Shown here: one piece after another, positions 6,547 to 12,506 of the stretch
Layout: the number at the start of each line of letters is the position of its first letter
Position numbering within the stretch: position 1 is the first letter of the stretch
Origin: Maritimibacter sp.
GTDB taxonomy: Bacteria > Pseudomonadota > Alphaproteobacteria > Rhodobacterales > Rhodobacteraceae
Reading direction: 5' to 3'
Length of the DNA: 12,506 nt
Assembly (NCBI GenBank): GCA_003520545.1
Contig: DOUP01000175.1
Coordinates: 1 to 12,506 of the forward strand
Position numbers and translations under genes: made by a program
Notes under the pieces: model-generated
The model's input: only the letters and a program-made list of their open reading frames with translations
The model's database searches: none
What the model was told of the DNA's origin: nothing

Positions 6547-6596
6547 TCTTGCGCCCCGGCGCCCTGCCCCCCACATCTGACGAAAGGGAGACAGCC

Positions 6597-6812
6597 ATGC
6601 CGCTCGAAAAATTCGTTCTCATCCTCGTCGTCGTCATCGCCGCCGCCGGCCTGACGGTCTGGGTCGGCACATGGATCGCGGCATCGATGCAGTTTCCGCT
6701 GGGGTGGATCGCCATCGTGCCGATCGCCCTGCTCGCCTACATTGCCTGGCGCGTTCTGGCCGAGCGGCTGAACAACTCCGACGACGACCATTACGACAGG
6801 ATCGAGAAATAA
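6597..6812 (+). CDS. Small membrane protein, 71 residues, unknown function
   Basis: No family is recognised. Two hydrophobic segments (about 5-28 and 36-54) are joined by SMQFPLGW. An acidic, hydrophilic tail (NNSDDDHYDRIEK, 59-71) would face the cytoplasm if both ends are inside. The ATG at 6597 has the strong site GAAAGGGAG 6-7 nt upstream, and an upstream extension of the frame is unlikely to be used. Its TAA overlaps the next ATG in a TAATG junction, so it is coupled to the YbjQ gene. It resembles the preceding gene in size and topology but not clearly in sequence. Confidence 0.75.
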   Translation: MPLEKFVLILVVVIAAAGLTVWVGTWIAASMQFPLGWIAIVPIALLAYIAWRVLAERLNNSDDDHYDRIEK

Positions 6813-7123
6813 TGCTGATCTTGACCACCGACACCGTTCCGGGCCGCACCGTCGATCCCTTGGGTCTCGTGCGCGGGTCGACCGTCCGCGCCAAACACAT
6901 CGGCTCCGACATCGTGGCAAGCCTGCGAAACCTCGTTGGCGGCGAGGTGAAGGAATACGCGGCCCTCATGGCAGGCGCGCGGGAACAGGCGCTGGACCGG
7001 ATGATCGACGAGGCTCGCGCACTCGGTGCAGACGCGGTGATCGCGGTGCGCTTCGAAAGCTCGATGATCTCGGACGGCGCCTCTGAAATCCTGGCCTACG
7101 GCACAGCGGTAAAACTCTCGTGA
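6812..7123 (+). CDS. YbjQ-family (UPF0145 / heavy-metal-binding domain) protein
   Basis: The 103-residue cytosolic protein matches the YbjQ/UPF0145 family. It shows the N-terminal TTDTVPGR strand (5-12), the RNLVGGEVKEY block (39-49), the conserved EARALGADAVIAVRF segment (67-81) and the closing YGTAVKL strand. Structures in this family are pentameric beta-rich assemblies; the name heavy-metal-binding is a domain label and not a proven activity. The start overlaps the previous stop (TAATG) and its TGA overlaps the GTG start of the DUF1638 gene (GTGA), so it is translated within the operon. The family assignment is solid; the role is unknown. Confidence 0.88.
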   Translation: MLILTTDTVPGRTVDPLGLVRGSTVRAKHIGSDIVASLRNLVGGEVKEYAALMAGAREQALDRMIDEARALGADAVIAVRFESSMISDGASEILAYGTAVKLS

Positions 7124-7746
7124 CGCTTTCGGACGCGACGCTGACCCAGGACGGGCTGGAAACGGCGGGTTCGGGCCGGGTGTTGATCATCGGCTGCGGG
7201 GCGCTGGCGCGCGAAATCCTCGCCATCACCGAGGCCAACGGGATGGACCACGTCGACCTCACCTGCCTGCCCGCGATCCTGCACAACCGTCCCGACCGGA
7301 TCGCCCCCGCGCTGGAGGCGACCATTGCCAAACACCGCAACCAGTACGAGACGCTCTTCGTGGCCTATGCCGACTGTGGCTCCGGCGGCGCGATTGCCGA
7401 GGTCTGCGCCCGCCATGGCATTGAAATGATCGCTGGCCCGCATTGCTACAGCTTCTTCGACGGGAACGAAGCCTTCGCCGCCCGCGATGAAGTCACCTCC
7501 TTTTTCCTCACCGATTTTCTCGCCCGCCAGTTCGATACCTTCGTGACCAAGCCGCTTGGACTGGACCGCCACCCGGAACTGCGCGACGTCTACTTCGGGA
7601 ACTACGAGCGCCTCGTCTACCTTGCCCAGACCGACGATCCCGCGCTCGATGCCAAAGCCCAGGCCGCCGCCGCGTCCCTCGGTCTCGCCTATGAACGGCG
7701 AAAGACCGGCTTCGGCGATCTCGCGGCGGCCCTTGCGCCGCTCTGA
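7120..7746 (+). CDS. DUF1638 family protein
   Basis: The 208-residue protein fits DUF1638: VLIIGCGALAREI (21-33), LTCLPAILHNRP (47-58), FVAYADCGSGG (80-90) and GPHCYSFF (106-113). Cysteines at 26, 49, 86 and 109 with His55 and His108 lie in these blocks and could bind a metal or cofactor. No reaction is established as far as I know. DUF1638 genes are, from memory, often found near corrinoid-dependent methyltransferase genes, and here the corrinoid protein is in the same operon. The start is GTG at 7120, overlapping the YbjQ stop by 4 nt. It is the last gene of the operon and convergent with sufE. The family call is good; the methyl-transfer link is inference. Confidence 0.85.
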   Translation: MTLSDATLTQDGLETAGSGRVLIIGCGALAREILAITEANGMDHVDLTCLPAILHNRPDRIAPALEATIAKHRNQYETLFVAYADCGSGGAIAEVCARHGIEMIAGPHCYSFFDGNEAFAARDEVTSFFLTDFLARQFDTFVTKPLGLDRHPELRDVYFGNYERLVYLAQTDDPALDAKAQAAAASLGLAYERRKTGFGDLAAALAPL

Positions 7747-7754
7747 TCCTCTTC

Positions 7755-7790
7755 GTTTCAGAAATACTTCAGGGGGTCGCCCGGGGCGCA
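7755..7790. repeat. Possible Rhodobacterales intergenic motif between convergent genes
   Basis: The stretch GTTTCAGAAATACTTC followed by GGGGGTCGCCCGGGGCGC resembles a motif I remember as recurring after genes in Rhodobacterales genomes. It can form only a short GC hairpin (CGCC/GGCG) and lacks a T-run, so terminator activity is doubtful. No second copy is in this window. Confidence 0.3.
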
Positions 7791-7808
7791 GGCCCACGGC
7801 GAAACCGC

Positions 7809-8219
7809 TCAGGCCGCTTCGACCGCCAACTTGTTGATCCGCCCGACCATGGCCTTCAGCCCGTTCGACCTTTGCGCCGAGAGATGCTCCTGCAGCGACA
7901 GCCGCTCCAGCTCCGCCTTCGCATCCACATTCGGCACCTCGGACACCGGCACATCGTTATAGAGCGCCGCCAGAACCGCGATGATCCCGCGCACGATCAA
8001 GGCATCGGAATCACCCCGGAACCGGAACGTCCCGCCGTCGATCTCCGGCAAGAGCCAGACCTGTGACGCGCAGCCTTCGACCTTGGTCGCGGGCACCTTG
8101 AACGCGTCCTCCAAGGGGTCCATCGCCTTGCCCAGGTCGATCACATGGGCATAGCGATCCTCCCAGTCGTCCAAAAACTCGAAATCTTCGACAATGTCTT
8201 CGAAAGCCTGTGTCGCCAT
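7809..8219 (-). CDS. sufE: Cysteine desulfuration protein SufE
   Basis: SufE accepts sulfur from the cysteine desulfurase SufS as a persulfide and passes it to the SUF scaffold for Fe-S cluster assembly in the cytosol. The 136-residue protein has the acceptor cysteine in KVEGCASQVWL (Cys50, matching Cys51 of E. coli SufE), the FEFLDDWEDRYAHVIDLG N-terminal block (13-30), and the helical RSNGLKAMVGRI C-terminus. The start at 8219 has AAGGAG six to seven nt upstream; the frame extends to 8237, but that start has no such site. No suf operon is nearby, so it stands alone. It is divergent from the lipoprotein gene. Length equals the family norm. Confidence 0.95.
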   Translation of the reverse strand: MATQAFEDIVEDFEFLDDWEDRYAHVIDLGKAMDPLEDAFKVPATKVEGCASQVWLLPEIDGGTFRFRGDSDALIVRGIIAVLAALYNDVPVSEVPNVDAKAELERLSLQEHLSAQRSNGLKAMVGRINKLAVEAA

Positions 8220-8268
8220 GAGTGTCTCCTTTGCCACTCACCTAGGGTCCCCGCGCCCAAAGGTCCAG

Positions 8269-8288
8269 ACCCGCACCTTGCGGGTTTT
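8269..8288 (+). other. Terminator-like hairpin in the sufE / lipoprotein gap
   Basis: ACCCGCA (8269-8275) pairs with TGCGGGT (8279-8285) around a 3-nt loop and is followed by TTTT (8285-8288). It lies upstream of a plus-strand gene, where a terminator is unexpected. It might stop read-through antisense to sufE or act as a leader attenuator. Confidence 0.45.
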
Positions 8289-8336
8289 CAAGCCGCTCAC
8301 TTTGGGCTAGGCAAAGATAACGACAGGGGGAAGCAC

Positions 8337-8813
8337 ATGATTTTCCGCATCATCAGCGCCGTAACACTAATGGTGGCCCTTTCGGGCTGTGACACTGGTC
8401 TGAGCCTCAATCCCATGAATTGGTTCGGACCGAAAGACGATGTGGAACTCGTTGTCCTGGAACCCGAAGCGGGCTGGGAAGCGACCGAGGTTCGGGACTA
8501 CCGTGGCCCCGTGCCCCAAGTCACGTCGCTCAAGGTCGAGCGCGCCACTGGCGGCTTCATCATACGGGCCACCGGACTGCCGCCGCGTCTGGGCTATTGG
8601 GACGCGGAACTGGTCGCGGACAATGACGGTTACCCGGAAAACGGCGTGATGAGCTACACGTTCCGCATCGCCCCCCCGCCGTGGCGCACGCGCCAATCCT
8701 CGACTGCTGCACGCACCGTGACGGTGGCGACCTACGTGTCGGAACTGTCGTTGAAAGGCGCGACCCGCATCCGCGTCGTGGGCGCGAGCAACAGCCTCGT
8801 CGCCCGGCGCTAA
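8337..8813 (+). CDS. Small predicted lipoprotein, unknown function
   Basis: The family is not recognised. The 158-residue product begins with a classic lipoprotein signal: hydrophobic residues 5-15 then the lipobox LSGC with Cys18 as the lipidated residue. Asp19 follows the cysteine, the classic inner-membrane retention signal in E. coli, although that rule is less certain in alphaproteobacteria. The mature part is periplasmic, hydrophilic and probably mostly beta-strand, with an APPPWRTRQ turn (112-120) and a C-terminal VATYVSELSL...IRVVGASNSL block. The ATG at 8337 has ACAGGGGG upstream. It stands alone between divergent sufE and convergent rnd, with a 6-nt gap to rnd. A frame extending upstream to 8145 would run through the sufE promoter region and is not used. 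Confidence 0.8.
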   Translation: MIFRIISAVTLMVALSGCDTGLSLNPMNWFGPKDDVELVVLEPEAGWEATEVRDYRGPVPQVTSLKVERATGGFIIRATGLPPRLGYWDAELVADNDGYPENGVMSYTFRIAPPPWRTRQSSTAARTVTVATYVSELSLKGATRIRVVGASNSLVARR

Positions 8814-8819
8814 CCGCTT

Positions 8820-9983
8820 TCAGGTCTCGATGACCTTGACGGTCTGACCCTTGACCCCAAGGGCCAGCTCCCCGTCACAAAGCCGAAGCGCATCATTGCC
8901 GAATACATCCGCACGCCACCCCTTGAGCGCCGGAATACCGCGCTTGCCCGCGGCCAGGAGATCGAGGTCCGCGGCGGACGCGATCAGCTTTTGCGCAACG
9001 CCCGTCTCCTCGCATCGCGCCTTGAGCAGCACCCGCAAAAGATCGGCCAGCGCCGGGTTGACCTGGAGCTTCTCGCGCCCGGTCTTTTCCATCTGCGGCA
9101 TGTCTTCGGGCGCACATTCCAACCCGGCCTGCACGGCGGCGAGGATACCCTCCGCAATCTCGCCCCTGCGGGCCTCGCGCAAGAGCAGACGCGAGCGATT
9201 GAGCTCGCTCATATCGCGCGGCTTGGTCGAGGCAAGCTCCATCAGCGCGTCGTCCTTGTAGACCCGGTTGCGGGGAATATCCCGGCTCTGGGCGTAGCCT
9301 TCGCGAAACCGCGCCAGCTCCCGCACGATGGCCAGGAACCGGCCCGACGACGTCCGCGTCTTGACGCGCCGCCAGGCTTCGGACGGCTCGATGACATAGG
9401 TGTCGGGATCGGTCAGAACCGACAGCTCCTCCTTCACCCACTTGGCGCGCCCAGTCTTTTCCAGCTCGGCTTTCAGGAACTCGTAAATGTCGCGCAAATG
9501 CGTCACGTCGCCGATGGCATAAGTTTTCTGGGCATCGGTCAGCGGACGCCGCGACCAGTCGGTGAAGCGGCTGGATTTATCAAGCTGCGCCTTCGCGATC
9601 TTTCGCACCAGCGTTTCATACCCCGCCTGATCGCCGAAACCGCAGACCATCGCCGCCACCTGCGTATCGAACAGTGGCGACGGGATCACGCCGGCATCGA
9701 CGAAGAAGATCTCCAGATCCTGGCGCGCCGCGTGGAACACCTTGACCACGCCTTCATCGCGAAACAGCTCATACAGCGGCTCAAGCGACAGGCCCTCCAC
9801 CAAGGGATCAACGAGAACCGCGTCCTCCTTGTCATCGTCCCCCTGCACGGCAAGCTGCACGAGGCAAAGCTTGGAGTAATAGGTCCGTTCTCGAAGGAAT
9901 TCGGTATCTACGGTGACATAGGGAAATGTCGCAGCGCGTTCGCAGTAAGCGGCCAGCTCTTCGGTCGTCGTAATCGTTTTCAT
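8820..9983 (-). CDS. rnd: Ribonuclease D
   Basis: RNase D is a 3'-5' exoribonuclease that trims tRNA precursors and other stable RNAs. The 387-residue protein (E. coli about 375) has the DEDDy exonuclease domain. Exo I is VTVDTEF (Asp26, Glu28), Exo II is FHAARQDLEI (Asp89) and Exo III is YAIGDVTHL (Tyr155, Asp159), so all catalytic residues are present. An HRDC domain follows (about 205-290, with RELARFREGYAQSRDIPRNRV). The start at 9983 gives MKTITTTEEL; the ribosome site is weak. It lies 63 nt after purN on the same strand and may be co-transcribed or served by its own promoter. A palindrome occupies this gap. Confidence 0.96.
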   Translation of the reverse strand: MKTITTTEELAAYCERAATFPYVTVDTEFLRERTYYSKLCLVQLAVQGDDDKEDAVLVDPLVEGLSLEPLYELFRDEGVVKVFHAARQDLEIFFVDAGVIPSPLFDTQVAAMVCGFGDQAGYETLVRKIAKAQLDKSSRFTDWSRRPLTDAQKTYAIGDVTHLRDIYEFLKAELEKTGRAKWVKEELSVLTDPDTYVIEPSEAWRRVKTRTSSGRFLAIVRELARFREGYAQSRDIPRNRVYKDDALMELASTKPRDMSELNRSRLLLREARRGEIAEGILAAVQAGLECAPEDMPQMEKTGREKLQVNPALADLLRVLLKARCEETGVAQKLIASAADLDLLAAGKRGIPALKGWRADVFGNDALRLCDGELALGVKGQTVKVIET

Positions 9984-10008
9984 TCTGCCGTGTCTTTATG
10001 CTCGTCAT

Positions 10009-10027
10009 TTTCCCGTTTAGCGGGAAA
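10009..10027. repeat. Perfect inverted repeat between purN and rnd
   Basis: TTTCCCG (10009-10015) and CGGGAAA (10021-10027) are perfect 7-bp arms around TTTAG. On the coding (minus) strand it is followed by AAAATGACG with no T-run, so it is not an intrinsic terminator. It lies 26 nt upstream of the rnd ATG and might be an operator, an mRNA-stability or a processing hairpin. Confidence 0.6.
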
Positions 10028-10046
10028 CGGTGTTGATAGAAAGGGG

Positions 10047-10637
10047 TCAAGGCAATTCGACGGGGGTTCGGTCACCTGTTGCGAAGCGCGCCAGTACCAA
10101 AGGATAAAGCCTGTGCTCCATCGGCAGGATACGCGCCGCGAGCGTGTCGGGTGTATCTCCCGGCTCGATCGGCACCCGCGCCTGCCCCAGGATCGGCCCG
10201 CCGTCGAGCTCGGCCGTCACCTCGTGCACCGAACACCCGGCCTCGGTATCTCCGGCCTCGATGGCGCGCGCGTGGGTGTTGAGGCCCTTGTATTTCGGGA
10301 GGAGCGAGGGGTGGATATTGAGCATCCGCCCGGCGTAGTGCGAAAGGAACACCGGCGTCAGGATACGCATGAACCCGGCGAGGCAGATTATGTCCGGCTC
10401 CACCGCGTCGATCCGGGAAATCAGCGCATTTTCAAAGGCTTCGCGATCCTTTGGGAAATCCCTGTGATCGACAACAGCAGTTTCAACCCCCAGCGCGTCT
10501 GCCTTGGCCAACCCGCCCGCACCCGGCACGTTGGACAGAACCAACGCAGGCCGTGCCGGATAATCCCCCACCATGCTCTCGACCAGCGACACCATGTTGG
10601 AGCCGGACCCCGAAATCAGGATCGCGACCCGTTTCAA
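10047..10637 (-). CDS. purN: Phosphoribosylglycinamide formyltransferase (GAR transformylase)
   Basis: PurN transfers a formyl group from 10-formyl-tetrahydrofolate to GAR, the third step of de novo purine synthesis, in the cytosol. The 196-residue protein has the GAR-phosphate loop SGSGSN (9-14), CLAGFMRIL (85-93), the catalytic [12 protein letters not shown] (107-118; Asn107, His109), and ELDGGPIL (143-150; Asp145). These match Asn106, His108 and Asp144 of E. coli. The start codon is TTG at 10637, which overlaps the purM TGA (TTGA). No ATG or GTG fits, because the first internal Met would remove the phosphate loop. It forms an operon with purM. Confidence 0.95.
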   Translation of the reverse strand: MKRVAILISGSGSNMVSLVESMVGDYPARPALVLSNVPGAGGLAKADALGVETAVVDHRDFPKDREAFENALISRIDAVEPDIICLAGFMRILTPVFLSHYAGRMLNIHPSLLPKYKGLNTHARAIEAGDTEAGCSVHEVTAELDGGPILGQARVPIEPGDTPDTLAARILPMEHRLYPLVLARFATGDRTPVELP

Positions 10638-11680
10638 GCCAGCGACCCGAGGTACTTGACCCCCTCGCCCGCATTGATCCGACCGATCTGCGTGACGGTC
10701 TCACCGGTGTCCTCCAGCGCCTTGGTCACATCACGGACCGACGCCGGATCGACCACGATCACCATGCCGATGCCGCAGTTGAAGGTCTTCAGCATCTCGG
10801 CCTCGTCCATGCCGCCCGTCTCGGACAACCACTTGAACACGGGCGGCAGCGCCCATTCGTCCAGATCAATGAGTGCCTGCCCACCCTTGGGGAGCACACG
10901 CGGGATATTCTCGGTCAGCCCACCGCCGGTGATATGGGCGAAGGCATGAACGCCCCCCGCCTGGATCGCGGCGAGCGCAGGTTTGACGTAGAGCCGCGTG
11001 GGCGCAAGAAGGGCCTCGCCAAGCGTGCCCTCGCCCCAGGGGCAGTCCGCATCCCACCCAAGACCCGAGACCTCGACCAGCTTGCGCACCAGGCTGTAGC
11101 CGTTGGAATGCACGCCTGAGGAGGACAGGCCCAAGAGGACATCGCCTTCGGACACACCAGCAGGCAGCGCCGTGCCCCGCTCCATCGCGCCCACGGCGAA
11201 TCCCGCAAGGTCGAAATCGCCATCCGCATACATGCCCGGCATTTCCGCCGTCTCGCCCCCGATCAGCGCACAGCCGGACCCGAGACAGCCCTCGGCGATG
11301 CCCTCGACGATGGTCGCTGCATCTTCAACCGCCAACTTGCCGGTTGCGAAATAGTCGAGGAAAAACAACGGCTCCGCGCCTTGGCAAACAAGATCGTTCA
11401 CGCACATGGCGACAAGGTCGATACCAACGGTGCTGACGTTCCCCGTGTCGATCGCGATCTTGAGCTTCGTGCCCACGCCATCGGTGGCGGCAACAAGCAC
11501 CGGATCGGAATAGCCAGCCGCCTTCAGATCGAAAAGCCCGCCAAAGCCGCCAAGCCCCGCCATGACGCCCGGACGATTGGTCCGTTTCGCCGCCGGTTTG
11601 ATCCGTTCGACCAACGCATTGCCCGCGTCGATATCGACGCCGGCGTCGGCATAGGTGATTCCATTTTGTTTATCGGTCAT
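10634..11680 (-). CDS. purM: Phosphoribosylformylglycinamidine cyclo-ligase (AIR synthetase)
   Basis: PurM closes the imidazole ring: FGAM plus ATP gives AIR, the fifth step of purine synthesis. The 348-residue cytosolic protein has the family blocks [12 protein letters not shown] (10-21), [60 protein letters not shown] and [12 protein letters not shown]. Length matches E. coli (345). The ATG at 11680 gives [14 protein letters not shown] and has GAGGG about 7 nt upstream; the longer frame to 11758 would begin inside the promoter region. It overlaps purN by 4 nt and is transcribed away from the tRNA. Purine regulation cannot be read from the sequence. Confidence 0.97.
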   Translation of the reverse strand: MTDKQNGITYADAGVDIDAGNALVERIKPAAKRTNRPGVMAGLGGFGGLFDLKAAGYSDPVLVAATDGVGTKLKIAIDTGNVSTVGIDLVAMCVNDLVCQGAEPLFFLDYFATGKLAVEDAATIVEGIAEGCLGSGCALIGGETAEMPGMYADGDFDLAGFAVGAMERGTALPAGVSEGDVLLGLSSSGVHSNGYSLVRKLVEVSGLGWDADCPWGEGTLGEALLAPTRLYVKPALAAIQAGGVHAFAHITGGGLTENIPRVLPKGGQALIDLDEWALPPVFKWLSETGGMDEAEMLKTFNCGIGMVIVVDPASVRDVTKALEDTGETVTQIGRINAGEGVKYLGSLA

Positions 11681-11704
11681 GGCAGCCCTCGTTTCATTGG
11701 CGTC

Positions 11705-11733
11705 GAGGTAGCCCAAGGCGGGATGAAAGGCAA
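11705..11733 (-). promoter_or_regulatory. Candidate promoter of purM-purN
   Basis: On the minus strand TTGCCT (11733-11728) and TACCTC (11710-11705) are 17 nt apart, about 25 nt before the ATG. Its -35 is 5 nt from the -35 of the divergent tRNA promoter. Confidence 0.35.
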
Positions 11734-11738
11734 CGTGC

Positions 11739-11766
11739 TTGACCCGCCCGCTCGCCATGCTACCTA
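11739..11766 (+). promoter_or_regulatory. Candidate promoter of the tRNA gene
   Basis: TTGACC (11739-11744) and TACCTA (11761-11766) are 16 nt apart. The -35 is near consensus and the -10 is weak. A start near 11773 would give a leader of about 29 nt containing a hairpin. Confidence 0.5.
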
Positions 11767-11775
11767 AGCGTTCAA

Positions 11776-11794
11776 GGCATCCCCGCGGGATGCC
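11776..11794 (+). other. Hairpin in the tRNA 5' leader
   Basis: GGCATCCC (11776-11783) and GGGATGCC (11787-11794) form a perfect 8-bp stem with a 3-nt loop, ending 7 nt before the mature tRNA. The right arm can instead pair with GCATCCC (11887-11893) after the tRNA. Confidence 0.55.
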
Positions 11795-11801
11795 CCAAGG
11801 T

Positions 11802-11878
11802 GGGCCTGTAGCTCAATTGGTTAGAGCAGAGCGCTCATAACGCTTTGGTTGCGGGTTCAAGTCCTGCCGGGCCTACCA
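11802..11878 (+). tRNA. tRNA with anticodon CAU, probably tRNA-Ile2 (lysidine-modified), otherwise elongator tRNA-Met
   Basis: The 77-nt cloverleaf is complete, with encoded CCA. The acceptor is GGGCCTG/CGGGCCT, the D arm GCTC/GAGC, the anticodon stem GAGCG/CGCTT, the loop CTCATAA with CAT at 11836-11838, and the T arm GCGGG/CCTGC with loop TTCAAGT. A CAU anticodon can be initiator Met, elongator Met or Ile2. The initiator is unlikely because the first pair is G1-U72 instead of mismatched C-A and the anticodon stem lacks three G-C pairs. C4-G69 and C5-G68 with A37 A38 match determinants described for TilS in tRNA-Ile2, so it may read AUA after lysidine modification. It has a GC-rich leader hairpin and no clear terminator before the hydrolase gene. 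Confidence 0.95.
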
Positions 11879-11919
11879 CCTCTCTTGCATCCCCGCGCCA
11901 CTCGGGCTTGGGTATGCGA

Positions 11920-12506
11920 ATGACAGACGAAACTCCCCCGACCGCCGGCGTGATGGACAGGCTCGAACCCGGCATTCGCCGCATCCTGTGCCCGAACCCC
12001 TCCCCGATGACCTATTGGGGGACCAACACCTTTGTCCTGGGCGAAGGGCGCGTCGGCGTCGTCGATCCCGGACCGGACATGCCCACCCACCTCGACGCGA
12101 TTCTCGCCGGGTTGGCGAGGGGGGAAGAGGTCGGTGCGATTCTCGTCACCCACGCGCATGTTGACCACTCGCCCGGCGCCCGGACCCTGGCCGCGCGCAC
12201 CGGAGCACCGGTCTATGCCTACGGCGACGCCCGCGCGGGGCGCTCGCAGGTCATGCGCGATCTGGTCGCGGCCGGTATGACCTCGGGGGGCGAAGGCGTG
12301 GACCAGGACTTCGTCCCCGATGAGGTTATGGCGGATGGCGACCGAACCGAGATCGGCGGCCTGACGGTCGAAGCGATCTGGACCCCCGGTCACTTCGCCA
12401 ACCACCTGAGTTTCGCGGTGGGCGACGCCGTGCTCGTCGGTGACCACGTGATGGCCTGGGCGTCGTCCCTGGTGTCCCCGCCCGATGGCGACCTGACGGC
12501 CTTCAT
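11920..12506 (+). CDS. Metallo-beta-lactamase-fold hydrolase (LACTB2-like), C-terminus cut by window edge
   Basis: The 195 visible residues form a metallo-beta-lactamase-fold domain. The zinc motif THAHVDHS (77-84) supplies His78, His80, Asp82 and His83. TPGH (155-158) and GDHV (174-177) supply the further ligands His158 and Asp175. NPSPMTYWGTNTFVLG (26-41) is typical of the LACTB2-like/glyoxalase-II-like group, whose members often carry a C-terminal winged-helix domain that would lie beyond the edge. The substrate is unknown; LACTB2 itself is an endoribonuclease, but many homologues are thioester hydrolases. I chose the ATG at 11920 for its MTDETPP N-terminus; an in-frame ATG at 11914 is also possible, and neither has a strong ribosome site. 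It begins 41 nt after the tRNA and may share its transcript. Confidence 0.88.
   Translation, partial: MTDETPPTAGVMDRLEPGIRRILCPNPSPMTYWGTNTFVLGEGRVGVVDPGPDMPTHLDAILAGLARGEEVGAILVTHAHVDHSPGARTLAARTGAPVYAYGDARAGRSQVMRDLVAAGMTSGGEGVDQDFVPDEVMADGDRTEIGGLTVEAIWTPGHFANHLSFAVGDAVLVGDHVMAWASSLVSPPDGDLTAF

Noticed and set aside
8991..10949. A 652-codon open frame on the plus strand
   Set aside because: It lies antisense to rnd, purN and purM, all of which have full sets of catalytic motifs. It is a by-product of GC-rich codon use, with no recognisable domain.
11681..11758. N-terminal extension of purM by 26 codons
   Set aside because: It would begin in the divergent promoter region. The ATG at 11680 has a ribosome site and the usual family length.
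11777..11897. Direct repeat around the tRNA as an integration (att) scar
   Set aside because: Nothing but the tRNA lies between the copies, neither copy overlaps the tRNA 3' end, and there is no integrase. I kept it only as a structural observation.
1..12506. Mobile element, phage, toxin-antitoxin or CRISPR locus
   Set aside because: No transposase, integrase, terminal inverted repeats with target duplication, or regularly spaced repeats were found. The gene content is core metabolism throughout.

Overview
The window is GC-rich, densely packed chromosomal DNA from an alphaproteobacterium, most likely a member of the Rhodobacterales (Roseobacter/Paracoccus-like). The main reasons are a DUF1476 protein of the Paracoccus F1Fo-ATPase zeta-inhibitor type, a separate homocysteine methyltransferase and corrinoid protein in place of one large MetH, a perfect GTTC-N7-GTTC LexA box of the alphaproteobacterial type, and a purM-purN-rnd arrangement. 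Nothing points to a phage, plasmid or integrated island, and there is no CRISPR array or insertion sequence.

Layout. 1-608 (-): purC, cut by the window edge, with a good promoter. 609-884: divergent intergenic region with a 17-bp palindrome. 885-1199 (+): ATPase zeta subunit, followed by a strong terminator. 1396-3354 (+): an MprF-like membrane aminoacyl-phospholipid synthase. 3415-4434 (+): homocysteine methyltransferase. 4431-5510 (-): a PA0069-type (SplB-related) radical SAM protein, convergent with and overlapping the previous gene. 5658-7746 (+): a compact five-gene operon of corrinoid protein, two small membrane proteins, YbjQ-family protein and DUF1638 protein. 7809-8219 (-): sufE. 8337-8813 (+): a small lipoprotein. 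8820-9983 (-): rnd. 10047-11680 (-): purM-purN. 11802-11878 (+): a tRNA with anticodon CAU. 11920 to the edge (+): a metallo-beta-lactamase-fold hydrolase, cut.

How the genes fit together. PurC, PurM and PurN are three enzymes of de novo purine synthesis at two loci. The homocysteine methyltransferase and the free-standing corrinoid protein are probably two parts of a split B12-dependent methionine synthase. The pterin-binding and reactivation parts would be elsewhere, and the DUF1638/YbjQ/small-membrane-protein genes may be accessories. SufE belongs to Fe-S assembly.

The most interesting unit is the radical SAM gene. Its putative promoter contains a perfect alphaproteobacterial SOS box between -35 and -10, and its product ends in QLELF, which matches the beta-sliding-clamp binding pentapeptide. 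Together these suggest an SOS-induced, replication-clamp-tethered radical SAM enzyme in DNA repair. This is an inference from sequence and has not been tested.
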